Shown here: one piece after another, positions 7,735 to 15,681 of the stretch
Layout: each line of letters starts with the position of its first letter
Position numbering within the stretch: position 1 is the first letter of the stretch
Assembly: GCA_020848455.1 (NCBI GenBank)
Contig: JADLAB010000011.1
Span: 1 to 41,092 of the forward strand
Source: Polyangiaceae bacterium
GTDB lineage: Bacteria; Myxococcota_A; Polyangia; Polyangiales; Polyangiaceae
Length of the DNA: 41,092 bases
Direction of reading: 5' to 3'
Program-made: the position numbers and the translations under genes
The notes under the pieces: generated by a model
What the model was told of the DNA's origin: nothing
What the model saw: the letters and a program-made list of their open reading frames with translations, nothing else
Database searches by the model: none

Positions 7735-9252
7735 GTGACACCGCGCTCCCCCGCAGCCGACGGCTGCCCGACTCCGCCCGCCACGCGCCGCGCGTGGCTG
7801 TGGCTCGCCTGGCTGCTCACCGCGTGCAGCACCTCGAGCGGCGCCGAGCCGGTGCGCACCTCGAGCGGCGCCGCGACCGCTGCCGAGGCGCGCAGCCCGG
7901 ACGACGTCGCGGGCGGGCCGACCGCGGCGCCGAGCGCGAGCAGCGCGGTGCCCGCCGCGCGCCAGCCCCTCAACGTGCTCCTCGTCACCGTCGACAGCAT
8001 GCGCGCGGACATGCCCTGGGCCGGCTACGGGCGCGACATCGCGCCGAACCTGACGAAGCTCGCGCGCGACAGCATCGTCTACGACAACGCCTACACGGTC
8101 TCGAGCTACACGGCGAAGAGCGTCGCCGCCTTCCTCACGGGCCGGTACCCGTCCACGCTCTACCGCGATGGGGCCTTCTTCACGGCCTACGCCCCCGGCA
8201 ACGTCTTCTTCACCGAGCTCTTGCAGACCGCGGGGGTCCGCACGCTCGGCGCGCACGCGCACGCCTACTTCGATCGGGGCAAGAACCTGAACCAGGGCTT
8301 CGACGTGTGGCGCATGGTGCCGGGCATCAAGTTCAACGCCACGACCGACGAGTCGGTGACCGGCGACAAGCTCACCGACCTGGCGGTCGAGATGCTGTCC
8401 GACGCGAAGAACACCGGCGGGCCGTTCTTTCTGTGGCTCCACTACATGGATCCGCACGACGTCTACAAGAAGCACAAGGAATCGCCGGACTTCGGCAGCA
8501 AGGGGCGCGACCTCTACGACAACGAGATGTTCTACACCGACCTCCAGATCGAGCGGCTGCTCGCCTTCTGTCGCCAGCAAGCCTGGTGGCCGCGGACGGC
8601 CGTCGTCGTGAGCGCCGATCACGGCGAGGGGTTCGGCGAGCACAAGAACTACTACCGGCACGGCTTCGCCCTCTGGGAGGTGGTCACGCACGTGCCCTGG
8701 TTCTTCCACCTGCCCGGGCAGGCGCCGCGCCGTGTGACCCAGCGCCGCTCGCACATCGACCTCGCCCCGACCGTGCTCGAGCTCATGGGCCAGAGCCCCG
8801 ACGTGCCCGGCATCCAGGGCAGGAGCCTCGTGCCCGAGCTCACCGGCGGCGCGCCGCCCGACGACCGCGAGCCGATCCTGCTCGACCTCCCGGCCGACAG
8901 CCACAACCCGCCGGCGCGCGCCATCCTGAAGGGCCGCTACAAGCTCGTCGTCGACATCGACGACCTGCGCTTCACCCTCTTCGACCTCGAGAAGGACCCC
9001 GGCGAGACGAAGGACATCGCCAAGGCGGAGCCCGCCGCGCTCGCCGAGATGAAGGCGGCCTTCGAGAGCGCGTGGGCGAAGGTGCCGCGCATCCACCCCT
9101 ACGGCGGCAACAAGCTGAAGGGCGGCGGCGCGGCCGACGGCCCGCAGGGGCCGGACGACCCGAGGCACAAGGGCACCGCCACGGACGAGCGCGGCAAGGG
9201 CGCCGGCGACGCGAAGAAGAAGGCGCCGAAGAAGCACGCGAAGGACGGCTAG
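7735..9252 (+). CDS. Sulfatase/alkaline-phosphatase-fold lipoprotein with Thr at the nucleophile site
   Basis: A 505-residue protein. The signal peptide ends in a LLTAC lipobox. The alkaline-phosphatase-superfamily core is clear: VTVDSMRAD (D87 metal ligand), SYTAKSVAAFLTGRYP, and SADHGEGFGEH (D295, H296 metal ligands), with DLAPTVLELMG near the end. In type I sulfatases the motif C/S-x-P-S/A-R-x3-L-T-G provides a formylglycine; here T126 occupies that position and Pro is replaced by Lys. Thr nucleophiles occur in phosphoglycerol and phosphoethanolamine transferases of the same superfamily, so a sulfatase function is doubtful. The C-terminus is Lys-rich. GTG 7735 fits the signal peptide; GTG 7702 is a longer alternative. 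Confidence 0.83.
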   Translation: MTPRSPAADGCPTPPATRRAWLWLAWLLTACSTSSGAEPVRTSSGAATAAEARSPDDVAGGPTAAPSASSAVPAARQPLNVLLVTVDSMRADMPWAGYGRDIAPNLTKLARDSIVYDNAYTVSSYTAKSVAAFLTGRYPSTLYRDGAFFTAYAPGNVFFTELLQTAGVRTLGAHAHAYFDRGKNLNQGFDVWRMVPGIKFNATTDESVTGDKLTDLAVEMLSDAKNTGGPFFLWLHYMDPHDVYKKHKESPDFGSKGRDLYDNEMFYTDLQIERLLAFCRQQAWWPRTAVVVSADHGEGFGEHKNYYRHGFALWEVVTHVPWFFHLPGQAPRRVTQRRSHIDLAPTVLELMGQSPDVPGIQGRSLVPELTGGAPPDDREPILLDLPADSHNPPARAILKGRYKLVVDIDDLRFTLFDLEKDPGETKDIAKAEPAALAEMKAAFESAWAKVPRIHPYGGNKLKGGGAADGPQGPDDPRHKGTATDERGKGAGDAKKKAPKKHAKDG

Positions 9253-9269
9253 CGGCTTCGGCTCCCGCG

Positions 9270-9725
9270 CTAGGGCTGCGCCGCGGGAGGCTCGGCGGCC
9301 GGCGCGACGTCCACGAGCGCGATGCCGAGGTCGCGCGCGAAATCGAAGATGCGCTCGTCGCGGTAGAACTCGCCGTACACGATGCGGCGGATGCCGGCGT
9401 TCGCCACCATCTTGAAGCAGTTCCAGCACGGCGAGGCGGTCACGTAGATGTCGGCGCCGTCGATGCGCGCGCCGTGGCGGGCCGCCTGGATGACGGCGTT
9501 CGCCTCCGCGTGGATGGTCCGCACGCAGTGCCCGTCCTCCATCATGTGGCCGGCCTCGTCGCAGTGCGCGTGGCCGCGCAAGGAGCCGTTGTAGCCCGTC
9601 GCGAGGATGCACTTGTCGCGCACGATGACGGCTCCGACGTGCTTGCGGTGGCAGGTCGATCGCGAGGCCACCTCGCGCGCGATGCGCATGAAGTACTCGT
9701 CCCAGCTCGCTCGCTTGTCGCTCAT
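9270..9725 (-). CDS. comEB: dCMP deaminase (ComEB-like)
   Basis: A 151-residue cytidine/deoxycytidylate deaminase. Zinc-site motifs are intact: H72-A-E74 (HAEANA) and P-C100-W-N-C103. TGYNGS and the GHAHCDEAGH block are typical of dCMP deaminases. The enzyme converts dCMP to dUMP, feeding thymidylate synthesis; it is cytoplasmic. The name ComEB refers to the Bacillus homologue and does not imply a role in competence here. ATG 9725 is preceded by a GGGAG Shine-Dalgarno-like sequence on this strand. It converges with the sulfatase-fold gene 17 bases away and diverges from the exported protein gene at 10093. Confidence 0.93.
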   Translation of the reverse strand: MSDKRASWDEYFMRIAREVASRSTCHRKHVGAVIVRDKCILATGYNGSLRGHAHCDEAGHMMEDGHCVRTIHAEANAVIQAARHGARIDGADIYVTASPCWNCFKMVANAGIRRIVYGEFYRDERIFDFARDLGIALVDVAPAAEPPAAQP

Positions 9726-10092
9726 GGCAGGCTCCCGGTGAGGGACGCCCTGTCGACGAGCGCGCGCGCGCCGTCAAGGTGTGTAGAGGTGATCCATGCT
9801 GCTACCTACCGTCGCGCGTGGACGCCCGGGCGCCCGAAGTGAGGAAGTGGTACGCCCGGAAGGGCGTATTGGTGGCGTGAGCCGGACGCGAGCGGAGGGC
9901 ACGCACACCGCCCGACATGTCTGGACAGCGCCCACGGCACGATTTTCTCGCTTCGTTTCAATCAAAGCCGAGCGCCGCACGTCGAACTCATCCAGCGCAC
10001 ACGAAACGAAGAACCTTCCCGCAAGTGACGTTGTCACAGTCGCGAGCCTGGACGCGATGGCAGAACGAGCCGCAAGCCTCTCGGAGGAGCCC
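9726..10092. other. Divergent intergenic region with two hairpins
   Basis: This 367-base region separates dCMP deaminase from the exported protein gene and is visibly less GC-rich in 9930-10040. It holds TACGCCC-GGAA-GGGCGTA (9851-9868, a perfect 7-bp stem) and the dyad GTGAC-GTT-GTCAC (10025-10037). The frame of the downstream gene stays open back to 9796, but the stretch lacks the third-position GC bias of its neighbours, so I do not treat it as coding. I find no convincing -35/-10 pair. Confidence 0.5.
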
Positions 10093-10794
10093 ATGAGCAC
10101 CAAGACCCTTTCCGTCGTCCGCAACGTCTTCCTCGCCCTCGGCGTCACGGCCGCGCTCGGTGTCGGGGCGGTCTCCTCGGACGCGCAGGCTTGCGGTGGC
10201 GCATGGGTGCCCGAGGTCGAGATCGACTACCGCATCGCCGGCATGGCGATGGCCGAGAAGTCGCTCGACCAGGGCGAGTACGTGGCGGTGGCCGGCAGCG
10301 TGCTGCGCATGATCCCCCACATCGTGGCCTCGAAGCCCGGGCGCGACCCGATCATGGGTCGGGCCCTGCGCGCGCTCGCGGTCTCGACCGTCCGCATGGA
10401 CGGCGCCCTGTCGAAGATCGACAAGGAGCTGCCCTACGAGATGATCGGCTCGTGGGTCGGCAAGAAGGCCGAGGACCGCAGCGCGAACCTCGAGTGGTCG
10501 GTGCAGGCCCTGCGCGCGCTGAACGAGCAGAAGAAGAACGACCCGGCGCTCCAGACCGAGCTCGGCGAGGCCATGAGCAAGGTGCCCGCGCACCAGGAAG
10601 AGGCCCTCAAGCTCCTCGGCGGGCTCGCCGAGAAGGACCTCGTGGCGAGCCCCGAGGGCTACGCGGCGCTCGCGCGCCTGCGCAACGGCAGCGGCGACAA
10701 GAGCGGCAGCGAGCAGGCGCTCAAGCGCTGCGCCGCGATGGCGAAGAGCGACAGCCTGTGCCAGGTGACGGGCAAGTTCGGCGGCGACACCTGA
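10093..10794 (+). CDS. Exported helical protein, unknown function
   Basis: A 233-residue protein with a typical cleavable signal peptide (residues 1 to about 33, ending SSDAQA before CGG). The mature part is almost wholly helical and TPR-like, with many Lys/Glu and Ala/Leu pairs and no catalytic motif. Two cysteines near the C-terminus (…KRCAAM…SLCQVTG) and one at the mature N-terminus are notable. The ATG is preceded by a strong Shine-Dalgarno GGAGGAG (10083-10089), unlike the near-leaderless starts elsewhere in the window. It is followed by a strong terminator. The long untranslated region, strong ribosome site and terminator suggest a well-expressed single-gene unit. Confidence 0.82.
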   Translation: MSTKTLSVVRNVFLALGVTAALGVGAVSSDAQACGGAWVPEVEIDYRIAGMAMAEKSLDQGEYVAVAGSVLRMIPHIVASKPGRDPIMGRALRALAVSTVRMDGALSKIDKELPYEMIGSWVGKKAEDRSANLEWSVQALRALNEQKKNDPALQTELGEAMSKVPAHQEEALKLLGGLAEKDLVASPEGYAALARLRNGSGDKSGSEQALKRCAAMAKSDSLCQVTGKFGGDT

Positions 10795-10834
10795 GTCTGG
10801 GCGCCACGAGCAGGCGCGGGCGCGCGGAACGAGC

Positions 10835-10875
10835 GGGAGGCTGGAGGTGCGACGCCTTCGGCCTCCCTCGTTTTT
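10835..10875 (+). terminator. Rho-independent terminator
   Basis: GGGAGGC (10835-10841) pairs with GCCTCCC (10861-10867), followed by TCG and TTTTT (10871-10875). It lies 40 bases after the exported protein's stop and before the cytochrome gene. Confidence 0.75.
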
Positions 10876-10919
10876 GTGCGCCGCGCGCGCGAGCCACTCG
10901 GTAGAGTCGAGGTGACGGG

Positions 10920-12335
10920 ATGGATCGAAACAGGGGCTCGGCGCCGGCGCCAGGCGAGGCGCGCGGACGGCACAAGTGGGCAGCGTGGGCGGCGCCGGTC
11001 GCGGCCGTCGTGCTCGGGCTCGGGCTCGCGATCTTCACGGGCTGCGGCAGCGAGCGCGAGGCGCCGCGTCCGGGGCCCGAGCCGGGCCTCGTGACCGAGG
11101 CAGCGGCGGCCGAAGAGACCGCGAGCGCGGCGCGAGCCGACCCTCGGGGGGCGCCGAGCGCGGGAGCAGCCGCCGCGGCGGCGGCACCCGCGCTGCGACC
11201 GGGCGATCCGGCGCGCGGGCGCGAGCTCGCGACGCAGTTCGAGTGCGGGCGCTGCCACGACGGGCTCGACGTGCCTCCCGTCGCGATGGAGAAGCACTGC
11301 TTTCACTGCCACCAGGACATCCTCGCCGACAAGTTCAAGGGGGCGAGCACCACCGCCATCGCGAAGTGGAAGCCCCACATCGCCTATGCGCGCGACGTGC
11401 CGTCGCTGCTCGGCGCCGGCCGGCGCTACGACCCGGCGTGGATCGAGCGCTTCCTGCTCTCGCCCTACGATCTCCGCCCGCTCTTGCGCCCCACGATGCC
11501 GCGGCTCGCCCTCGACGCGCAGCAGGCGCGCGATCTGGCAGCCTACGTCACGCGCGAGCGGCTCGCGACCGTGCCCGAGGAACCGTCGCTCGCCGGCGCC
11601 GACCTCGCGCGCGGCCGCAAGCTCATCGAGGACAAGGGCTGCGGCGCCTGCCACAGCTTCACCGGCGTGGCCGCACTGCCGGAGGCGCCGCCGCAGCTCG
11701 AGGACGAGCACTACGCCTTCGAGGAGCGCGCACCCGTCGCGCTCGCCCCCGATCTGCGCAACGCACGCGACCAGCTGTCGGTGCGTACGGTGTACGAGTG
11801 GATCGCCAACCCGAAGGGCATCAAGGAGGACACGCCGATGCCCAAGACCGAGCTCGAGCCGGACGAGATCCGCGATCTCGCCGCCTACGTGCTCCAGGCG
11901 CCCCTCGAGGCCGTGCCCCCGAAGCCCATCCCCGCGCGGCTGCCGGTGCTCGAGCGTCGCGTCAGCTACCAGGAGGTCTCCGAGCGCGTCCTCGGCATGA
12001 CCTGCCGCCACTGTCACTCGGACCCGGACATCGCGCGCGGCGACGGCGGCGCCGGCAACACGGGGGGCTTCGGCTTCAAGCCACGCGGCCTGAACCTGAA
12101 GGACTACGAGAGCACGCTCGCCGGGGCGCTCGACGACCACGGCGAGCGCCGCAGCATCTTCGCGCCGCTCTCCGACGGGACGCCGCGACTGCTCGGCGCG
12201 CTCCTCGCGCGCCAGGCCGAGGAGGCGGGCCAGGTGAACCCCGAGATCCGCGGGATGCCGCTCGGCCTGCCGGCCCTGCCACCGGAGGACATCCAGATCG
12301 TCGAGAGCTGGATCGCGCAGGGCCGCCCGCGTTGA
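10920..12335 (+). CDS. Tetraheme cytochrome c lipoprotein
   Basis: A 471-residue protein with an N-terminal hydrophobic segment and FTGC lipobox (about residues 20-42), then an Ala-rich linker. Four CxxCH heme-binding motifs are present: CGRCH (109-113), CFHCH (127-131), CGACH (241-245) and CRHCH (362-366). Possible axial Met residues lie in TMPRL, TPMPK and RGMPLG. The layout suggests cytochrome c domains in series, with a fourth heme close to the first. Family knowledge supports electron transfer in the periplasm; the partner is unknown and no oxidase or reductase gene is adjacent. The start at 10920 is preceded by GAGGTG (Shine-Dalgarno-like), which follows TAGAGT (10902-10907). Confidence 0.88.
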   Translation: MDRNRGSAPAPGEARGRHKWAAWAAPVAAVVLGLGLAIFTGCGSEREAPRPGPEPGLVTEAAAAEETASAARADPRGAPSAGAAAAAAAPALRPGDPARGRELATQFECGRCHDGLDVPPVAMEKHCFHCHQDILADKFKGASTTAIAKWKPHIAYARDVPSLLGAGRRYDPAWIERFLLSPYDLRPLLRPTMPRLALDAQQARDLAAYVTRERLATVPEEPSLAGADLARGRKLIEDKGCGACHSFTGVAALPEAPPQLEDEHYAFEERAPVALAPDLRNARDQLSVRTVYEWIANPKGIKEDTPMPKTELEPDEIRDLAAYVLQAPLEAVPPKPIPARLPVLERRVSYQEVSERVLGMTCRHCHSDPDIARGDGGAGNTGGFGFKPRGLNLKDYESTLAGALDDHGERRSIFAPLSDGTPRLLGALLARQAEEAGQVNPEIRGMPLGLPALPPEDIQIVESWIAQGRPR

Positions 12336-12363
12336 GCCCGCGGCACGCGGCGCGCGACGACCG

Positions 12364-12393
12364 TTGCCGCGCGCCACCGCCGCACAGTAGCTT
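12364..12393 (+). promoter_or_regulatory. Sigma-70-like promoter for the beta-barrel-like gene
   Basis: TTGCCG (12364-12369) and TAGCTT (12388-12393) are 18 bases apart, giving a predicted start near 12400 and a leader of about 60 bases before ATG 12463. This is a consensus match only. Confidence 0.4.
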
Positions 12394-12462
12394 GGGCAGA
12401 GAGCCGCCCCGGCGGGCCCGCTCGAGCCGAGCGACCTGCGCGGCGTCGCTCCGACGCTGATC

Positions 12463-13614
12463 ATGCGGCACCGTGTCCCTGTTCGCCCGCGCGCCCCGAG
12501 CGCACCCGGCGCTCGCGTGCGGGCGTGCGGAGCCTGCGCCATCGCGCTCGCGACGCTCACCGCGCCGCGCGCGCTCCGAGCGGAGGAGGAGCCGGTGGCG
12601 CTGCGCTACGAGGGGCCGGAGCGGTGCCCGCGGCGCGAGGCCTTCGTGGCCCAGGTGGAGGCGCGCACGAACCGCGCGCGCTGGGTCGACGCCGCGCCCG
12701 GCGTGCGGCGCTTCGGGGTGGAGCTCAGCGCGGACGACGGCGTCGCACGCGGCGTGCTCACGCTGCGCGACGCGGCCGGGACGGAGGCGCGGCGCGAGAT
12801 CGACGGGCAGAGCTGCGAGGAGGTCGTCGCGGCGCTCGCGCTCATCACGGCGCTCGCCATCGACCCGAGCGCGCGGACCGCGCCGATCCCGGCGGCGCCG
12901 GTGCCCGGGCCGGTGCCGGGGCCCGCACCCGAGCCCGCGCCCACACCCGTGCCGGGCGGCCCCGGCCCGGGGCCCGCGCCACCCAGCCCCGTGCCGGCGC
13001 CGGCGCCCGCGCCCGAGCCGCCGCCGCCGAGGCCGCCGCCACCCCCGATGGGCCTCTGGTCCGACGAGCTCTGGGGCGCGAGCGAGCCCGCCCGGTGGCG
13101 CTTCGCGCTCGGCCTGCACGTGTGGGCCTCGAGCGTGCTCGGCAGCACGCTCGGACCGGTCGTGCCGATCTTCTTCGACGCGGCCTCGGGCGCCACGGGC
13201 GTCCTCGCCCCCGCCTTCCGCATCGCTTTCTCGGTGATGCCGCCGCGCACGCTCGCGGCGGGCGACGGCACGGCCTCGTTCACGCGCTTCGCGGGCCACC
13301 TGAGCGGCTGCCCCGTCCGGCTCGACCTCTACGAGAGCCTCGCGCTCCGGCCGTGCCTCGAGCTCGAGCTCGGCGCGCTGCGGGCGACGGGCAGCGGCGT
13401 GCCGGACGCGAGCGTGGCGACGACCCCCTGGGTGGCCGCCGACCTCGCGCTGCGCCTCGAGGTCGCGCCCGTCGACTGGCTGCTGCTCGAGCTCGACGGC
13501 AAGGCCTCGGTGCCGTTCGTGCGGCCGCGCTACGCCTTCGTGCCGGACGTCCCGATCGTCGCGGTCGATCCGGTCCTCGGCACCTTCGGGGGCGGGGCGG
13601 CGATCCGCTTCTGA
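12463..13614 (+). CDS. Probable outer-membrane protein with Pro-rich linker
   Basis: A 383-residue protein. It has an Arg-rich start and hydrophobic signal (about 20-40), then a small domain (about 45-140) with two conserved-looking cysteines (ERCPRR and QSCEEV) and the ending ALALITALAIDPS. A Pro/Ala/Gly linker (about 145-195) follows. The C-terminal region (about 205-383) has alternating amphipathic strands and ends in AAIRF, a terminal Phe typical of outer-membrane beta-barrels. From experience with Polyangia genomes this architecture often sits next to an ECF sigma gene; that is recollection, not a search result. It is the first gene of a same-strand group with the sigma factor, but about 450 bases of repeat-rich DNA separate them. 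Confidence 0.75.
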   Translation: MRHRVPVRPRAPSAPGARVRACGACAIALATLTAPRALRAEEEPVALRYEGPERCPRREAFVAQVEARTNRARWVDAAPGVRRFGVELSADDGVARGVLTLRDAAGTEARREIDGQSCEEVVAALALITALAIDPSARTAPIPAAPVPGPVPGPAPEPAPTPVPGGPGPGPAPPSPVPAPAPAPEPPPPRPPPPPMGLWSDELWGASEPARWRFALGLHVWASSVLGSTLGPVVPIFFDAASGATGVLAPAFRIAFSVMPPRTLAAGDGTASFTRFAGHLSGCPVRLDLYESLALRPCLELELGALRATGSGVPDASVATTPWVAADLALRLEVAPVDWLLLELDGKASVPFVRPRYAFVPDVPIVAVDPVLGTFGGGAAIRF

Positions 13615-13641
13615 GAAGGGAGCTCGGCTCCAGCGTGACGT

Positions 13642-13672
13642 GGCTTCAGGCGTCGGGCTGCAGGCTTCAGGC
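13642..13672 (+). repeat. Dispersed intergenic repeat, copy 1
   Basis: The segment contains GGCTTCAGG and GGCTGCAGGCTTCAGGC. It matches the minus strand of 27713-27743 at about 26 of 31 positions, with 16 of 17 in the core. Both copies lie in non-coding DNA. Confidence 0.6.
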
Positions 13673-13810
13673 CCAGAAGCCGGAGCGCGGATCCCACGCG
13701 GACACGTACGCGCCTGCGGGGGGGCGCCGTTTCATGCGACACGGGTCGGGCGCAGCCCGGTTCTGGAGCTCACTCCCTCTTGCTCCGTACTCCCCGCACC
13801 CAACCCACGA

Positions 13811-13979
13811 GCCCGGGGACCGGGGCGCGCGGCGCGGCGCCGCATGGGAGGGCCCCGATGTCGAGCGCGAGGACGCGGGCGCTCGAGCTCGCACCCACAA
13901 CCGGCCCCCTGCCCGCGCCGCAGTGCGAGTTGGGGTCGGGGCCCATGCGGCGCCGCGCCGCGCGCCCCGGCCCCCGGGC
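13811..13979. repeat. Near-perfect long inverted repeat
   Basis: The left arm 13811-13858 and right arm 13936-13979 are reverse complements: 37 of 38 bases match continuously, then a 4-base bulge (13849-13852, left arm only) and 6 more matches. The spacer of 77 bases contains CTCGCAC and GTGCGAG (a further 7-bp stem). It begins 196 bases after the upstream stop and ends 85 bases before the sigma factor start. Confidence 0.85.
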
Positions 13980-14064
13980 GAGCCGCGAGACTCGCACCCC
14001 GACCCACACGCACCGCGCGCCCGCTTTTTCGGGATCGCGGGACCGCTTTGGGGCCATATTGCTG

Positions 14065-14706
14065 ATGATGTCTGTCGCCCCGACCGCCCTCGCCGAGGCG
14101 CCGCCGTCCAAGCGCGCGCGCTCGGTCGACCGCGCTGCGGCGACCCATCGCAGCGACGCGCGGTTGCGGCAGATCTTCGACGGGCAGTTCGGCTTCGTGT
14201 GGCGCTACCTGCGGCGCCTGGGCTTGCCGGAGGCCGACGCCGACGACGCGACGCAACAGGCCTTCCTGGTGCTGTCGCGCCGTCTCGACGACGTCGAGGC
14301 GGGCAAGGAGCGCGCGTTCCTGTGCGGCACCGCGCTGCGGCTCGCCTCCGAGCACCGGCGCAAGCAGCTGCGTCGGCGCGAGGTCGGCGAGGAGCAGGCC
14401 GGAGACCTGCTCGCCGACTCTTCGGCCCGACCCGAGGTCGACCACGAGCGCAAGCGCGCGCGGGCGCTGCTCGATCGGGTGCTCGACGCCATGGACATAG
14501 AGCTGCGCAGCGTGTTCGTCCTCTTCGAGCTCGAGGAGCTCGGCAGCGCCGACATCGCGGCCGCCCTCGGCCTGCCGGTCGGGACGGTCGCCTCGCGGCT
14601 GAGGCGCGCGCGCGAGAGCTTTCAGGCCATCGTGAGGCGGCTGCGCGCCGCCGAGGAGCACGCCGAGCGGTGCCACGGGGACGTCTCGGACGGAGGCACG
14701 CCATGA
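14065..14706 (+). CDS. ECF-like sigma-70 family RNA polymerase sigma factor
   Basis: A 213-residue protein with sigma region 2 at about residues 30-95 (DGQFGFVWRYLRRLG, then DADDATQQAFLVLSRRL, the core-binding and -10 recognition helices) and region 4 at about 130-190 (ELRSVFVLFELEELG followed by the helix-turn-helix SADIAAALGLPVGTVASRLRRARE). There is no region 1 or 3, as in ECF sigma factors. It directs RNA polymerase to a dedicated set of promoters. ATG 14065 or 14068 is the start; CATATT (14055-14060) lies just upstream. The stop overlaps the next gene by ATGA (14703-14706), indicating translational coupling to a probable regulator partner. Confidence 0.9.
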   Translation: MMSVAPTALAEAPPSKRARSVDRAAATHRSDARLRQIFDGQFGFVWRYLRRLGLPEADADDATQQAFLVLSRRLDDVEAGKERAFLCGTALRLASEHRRKQLRRREVGEEQAGDLLADSSARPEVDHERKRARALLDRVLDAMDIELRSVFVLFELEELGSADIAAALGLPVGTVASRLRRARESFQAIVRRLRAAEEHAERCHGDVSDGGTP

Positions 14707-15662
14707 ACGATCCACAGAGGCTCGAGCTCGGCGGCGACGACTTCGAGGCGGCGCTCCTGCGCTCCGCGAAGGCGGACGCGCCGTCGCGACACGCGCGCGG
14801 TCGTGCGCTCGTCGCCCTCGGGATCGCGGGGGGCCTCGCCGGCTCCGCGGTCGCGACGGGCAGCGCCGTGGCAGCGCCGGCGGTCACCAACGCGATCGCC
14901 GCGACCTCGGTCGGCGCGAGCGCCGCGGCCGGCGCGGGCGCCGCCGCCGGAGCCGCAGGGGCCGCGGGTGCCGCGGGTGCGACCGCGTCGGTCGCGATGA
15001 GCGCGACCGCGCTCATCGTCGCCAAGTGGGTCGGGATCGCGACCGTCGCGGGGATCGGCGTGTGGGGCGTCGCCAAGCAGGTGCAGAGCGACCCGGCTGC
15101 GCACGGCGCGCCGACGGCGGCGGTCACCGCGGCCGTCGAGGCCCGCCCGGCGGGCGACCCTCACGCGCGCGCGGCGCTGCCACCCCGCGGGGCGCGGCCC
15201 ACCGACGACGGCGCGGCAGCGGCCGCGACGACCGAGACCGCCGGCGAGGACGACGGCACCGAGGCTGCGCCCGCGGTCGAGCCGACCGTGGCGAAGGCAG
15301 CGCCGCAGAAGACGGACGCCGCGCTCGCTCCGGCGCCCCTGCGTCCGACGGGGACCGCGGTCGCACCGAGCGCGGCGCCCGCCAAGGGGCTCACGGACGA
15401 GATCGCGGCGCTCGACCAGGCGCGCGCGGCCATGGAGGGCGGCGACGCGGAGGCCGCGCTCCGTGCCATCGAGGCATACCAGCGCGAGTTCTCGCGCGGC
15501 ACCCTCGGGCCCGAGGCCGAGGTGCTGCGCATCGAGGCCCTGGCCCGTGGCGGCGACATGGCGACGGCGCGCGCGCTGGCGCAGGCGTTCCTCGCTCGCC
15601 ACCCCTCGAGCCCCGCGGCCCAGCGCCTGCAGTCGCTCCTCGCGGGCGGCTCGACCCCCTGA
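14703..15662 (+). CDS. Membrane protein with TPR-like tail, probable sigma-factor partner
   Basis: A 319-residue protein. The N-terminal segment (about 10-35, LLRSAKADAPSRHARGRAL) is cytoplasmic-looking. A very Ala/Gly-rich hydrophobic region (36-100) and a second hydrophobic helix (about 103-122, ALIVAKWVGIATVAGIGVWGV) follow, then a Pro/Ala/Asp/Glu-rich linker, and a C-terminal TPR-like domain (about 235-319). The position, with an ATGA overlap after the sigma gene, suggests an anti-sigma or sensor role. It lacks the His-x3-Cys-x2-Cys zinc motif of classical anti-sigma factors, so this is inference from context only. Confidence 0.75.
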   Translation: MNDPQRLELGGDDFEAALLRSAKADAPSRHARGRALVALGIAGGLAGSAVATGSAVAAPAVTNAIAATSVGASAAAGAGAAAGAAGAAGAAGATASVAMSATALIVAKWVGIATVAGIGVWGVAKQVQSDPAAHGAPTAAVTAAVEARPAGDPHARAALPPRGARPTDDGAAAAATTETAGEDDGTEAAPAVEPTVAKAAPQKTDAALAPAPLRPTGTAVAPSAAPAKGLTDEIAALDQARAAMEGGDAEAALRAIEAYQREFSRGTLGPEAEVLRIEALARGGDMATARALAQAFLARHPSSPAAQRLQSLLAGGSTP

Positions 15663-15681
15663 GCGGCGGCGGAGGCGAGCG

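Larger units (their letters stand above)
13615..14064. other. Repeat-rich non-coding region before the sigma gene
   Basis: A 450-base stretch without a convincing gene; open frames on both strands here mirror each other because of the inverted repeat. It contains a dispersed 31-base repeat (13642-13672), a long inverted repeat (13811-13979), a second copy of CTCGCACCC (13991-13999) that could pair with the repeat's spacer, a T-run (14025-14029), and CATATT (14055-14060) just before the sigma start. Confidence 0.6.

Noticed and set aside
9796-10092. N-terminal extension of the exported protein gene
   Set aside because: The stretch lacks third-position GC bias, and the ATG at 10093 has a strong Shine-Dalgarno and begins a proper signal peptide.
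13811-13979. Ordinary terminator for the barrel-like gene
   Set aside because: The arms are far longer than terminator stems, the loop is 77 bases, and no T-run follows directly.
14703-15662. Classical zinc-binding anti-sigma factor
   Set aside because: The His-x3-Cys-x2-Cys motif is absent; only position and coupling support a role as partner.
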